Shown: positions 7,181 to 8,378 of the stretch, in pieces
Numbering within the stretch: the stretch's first letter is position 1
Layout of the letters: every line of letters starts with the position of its first letter
Assembly (NCBI GenBank): GCA_946611525.1
Contig: CAMODS010000050.1
Span: forward strand, 1-8,378
Direction: 5' to 3'
DNA length: 8,378 nt
Origin: an uncultured Lachnospiraceae bacterium
Lineage (GTDB): Bacteria > Bacillota > Clostridia > Lachnospirales > Lachnospiraceae
Program-made: the position numbers and the translations under genes
The notes under the pieces: generated by a model
Databases searched by the model: none
Told to the model about the DNA's origin: nothing
Seen by the model: only the letters and a program-made list of their open reading frames with translations

Positions 7181-7201
7181 ACCACGAACAATCCGTATTA
7201 A

Positions 7202-8378
7202 TTACTTGCTAAGGTTAGGATACTTCTCGATTACTGCTGCATAGAACTGCTCTAAGCATGCGTCCTTGTCAGCTGTGCCTTCGAAGTAAGCCTTCATGTT
7301 GTTCTGAAGCTCCTCGTTACAACCCTGGTCATAAGGTGAAAGGTTGGAAAGGTCGATCTTCTCTGCACCTGCTGCAAGCTCAGCATAGGGGTTCTGTCCG
7401 CCGAGAAGTGCGATGTTACCTTCGTCAGAACTTGCAAGATCAGCAAGTACTGTCTTGTTGTTTACGCACTCAGAATCAGCAATTGCGATCTCCTTCATAA
7501 CTGTAGGATCAGCTGTCATCTTGAGCATGATGTCCTTTACGATATCAGCATTGTCTGTACCTGTAGCTGCGCAGATCCATGTGCCGCCCCAGAAGTAAGG
7601 CTGAGGGCCTTCGCAGAATCCCCAACCGCCCTTTGCTGCGATTGTCTCAGGATCATCTACGTCAAGGCAGAAGTTGAAGAACCATGCAGGTCCGAAGTAG
7701 CAGAATACCTTACCATCCGGTCTCTTACCCTTTGCCCAGTCATCGCCCCAGAGCTCATCAGTATCCTCAGCGCCTGCATCAACTAAAGCCTTGGAGTCAT
7801 CGATCCACTTCATCATGTTGTCGTCGATAACGATCTTGTCATCCTGTACCCATTTGCCGGATACGTTGTTGGAATATGTACGATATGTATCGTTAACTGA
7901 GCACATTGTGTAGCCTGCTGCTGCAACCTTTGCTGCTGTCTCATTGTACTTATCCCAGTCAGAAACTGCCTTCTGAACCTCTGCAGGATCATCTGTACCA
8001 AGAACTTCCTTTGCAGCCTCACGGTTGTAGATAAGTCCTGCGGAAGCTGCCTGCCATGCAGTTCCCTTAAGCTTTCCGTTTGAATCCTTTGCTATGGTCT
8101 GTGTATACTCATACTGGTCAGAAAGATCAGAATCTGAAATTCCAAGATCTGAAAGAGCCATTGTATAATCAGTATCTGTATACTTTGATGCATAGTCAGC
8201 CTCTACAAGGAAAATATCGATCTTGTCATCTGCTGCTGCGCTCTCCTGATTAAGGAGTGTCTGGTCAAGGTTGTTCTGATAAGCGTTGTCATCAGAAGGT
8301 GTAATGTTCCATACTACATCAACATCACCGATCTTACCATGTGTAGCATCAACCTCTGTATAAGCTGAATAGTGATCT
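7202..8378 (-). CDS. Sugar-binding protein of an ABC importer (family 1 solute-binding protein), C-terminal part
   Basis: The reading frame stays open to the right edge: 391 residues are visible and the N-terminus, with the expected lipoprotein signal peptide, lies outside. The internal ATG at 8159-8161 is not a start, because 72 in-frame codons precede it. The protein would catch an oligosaccharide outside the membrane and pass it to the two permeases encoded next. Support: GKLKGTAWQAASAGLIYNRE (about 101-120 of the visible part), the usual hinge/strand region where such proteins first contact sugar; many aromatic residues, including FGPAWFF (228-234) and PYFWGGTWICA (260-270), suited to stacking on sugar rings; and a C-terminal FYAAVIEKYPNLSK helix. 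It is acidic and Asp/Ala-rich, as lipid-anchored binding proteins often are. Codon choice is more restricted than in the neighbouring genes (mostly GCA/GCT, ACA, CTT, GTT), suggesting high expression. Substrate is not fixed by sequence; beta-gluco-oligosaccharides are inferred from the GH5 gene. Confidence 0.9.
   Translation of the reverse strand, partial: DHYSAYTEVDATHGKIGDVDVVWNITPSDDNAYQNNLDQTLLNQESAAADDKIDIFLVEADYASKYTDTDYTMALSDLGISDSDLSDQYEYTQTIAKDSNGKLKGTAWQAASAGLIYNREAAKEVLGTDDPAEVQKAVSDWDKYNETAAKVAAAGYTMCSVNDTYRTYSNNVSGKWVQDDKIVIDDNMMKWIDDSKALVDAGAEDTDELWGDDWAKGKRPDGKVFCYFGPAWFFNFCLDVDDPETIAAKGGWGFCEGPQPYFWGGTWICAATGTDNADIVKDIMLKMTADPTVMKEIAIADSECVNNKTVLADLASSDEGNIALLGGQNPYAELAAGAEKIDLSNLSPYDQGCNEELQNNMKAYFEGTADKDACLEQFYAAVIEKYPNLSK

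Noticed and set aside
1..8378. A new defence, mobile or RNA-based system
   Set aside because: Every long frame with real family features is metabolic or transport related, and no transposase, integrase, CRISPR repeat, toxin-antitoxin pair, retron-like or large structured RNA was seen.

Overview
All five genes lie on the minus strand. The window looks like an ordinary chromosomal segment of a low-to-middle GC Firmicute, most likely a fibre-degrading clostridium of the Lachnospiraceae/Butyrivibrio type. The reasons are strong AGGAGG-type ribosome binding sites, a long single-chain clostridial-type PurL, and a sugar ABC-transporter operon carrying a CelC-like GH5 glucanase. The assignment is by resemblance from memory; no database search was possible.

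In the direction of transcription (right to left) the window opens inside a sugar-binding lipoprotein-type gene of an ABC importer (7202-8378, N-terminus outside the window). A 97-base gap holding a very strong hairpin follows, then two permease genes (6180-7094 and 5318-6166) and a GH5 endoglucanase (4296-5321). The GH5 gene starts on a GTG overlapping the last permease's stop codon. These four form one operon: a CUT1-type importer for beta-linked oligosaccharides plus a glucanase without a signal peptide, which would cut imported oligosaccharides in the cytoplasm. No ATPase gene is visible, as expected for importers that share an MsmK-type ATPase encoded elsewhere.

A Rho-independent terminator (4223-4260) closes the operon and ends one base before the ribosome binding site of purL (388-4209), a full-length FGAM synthase of de novo purine synthesis. 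The only room for a purL promoter is the 35 bases before the hairpin. The terminator and the purL start region must therefore overlap.

Downstream of purL, a 115-base gap holds two small palindromes and a short repeat of the 'TCATTCTGAGCGAAGCGAAGAATCT' kind, known as a dispersed repeat in many bacterial genomes. The gap leads into the first 90 codons of a homocysteine S-methyltransferase/methionine synthase-like gene (1-272, cut by the window edge).

I see no mobile element, CRISPR array, tRNA, rRNA or defence system. The most interesting points are the terminator/purL overlap, the hairpin after the binding-protein gene, and the repeat sitting where the ribosome binding site of the methyltransferase gene should be.
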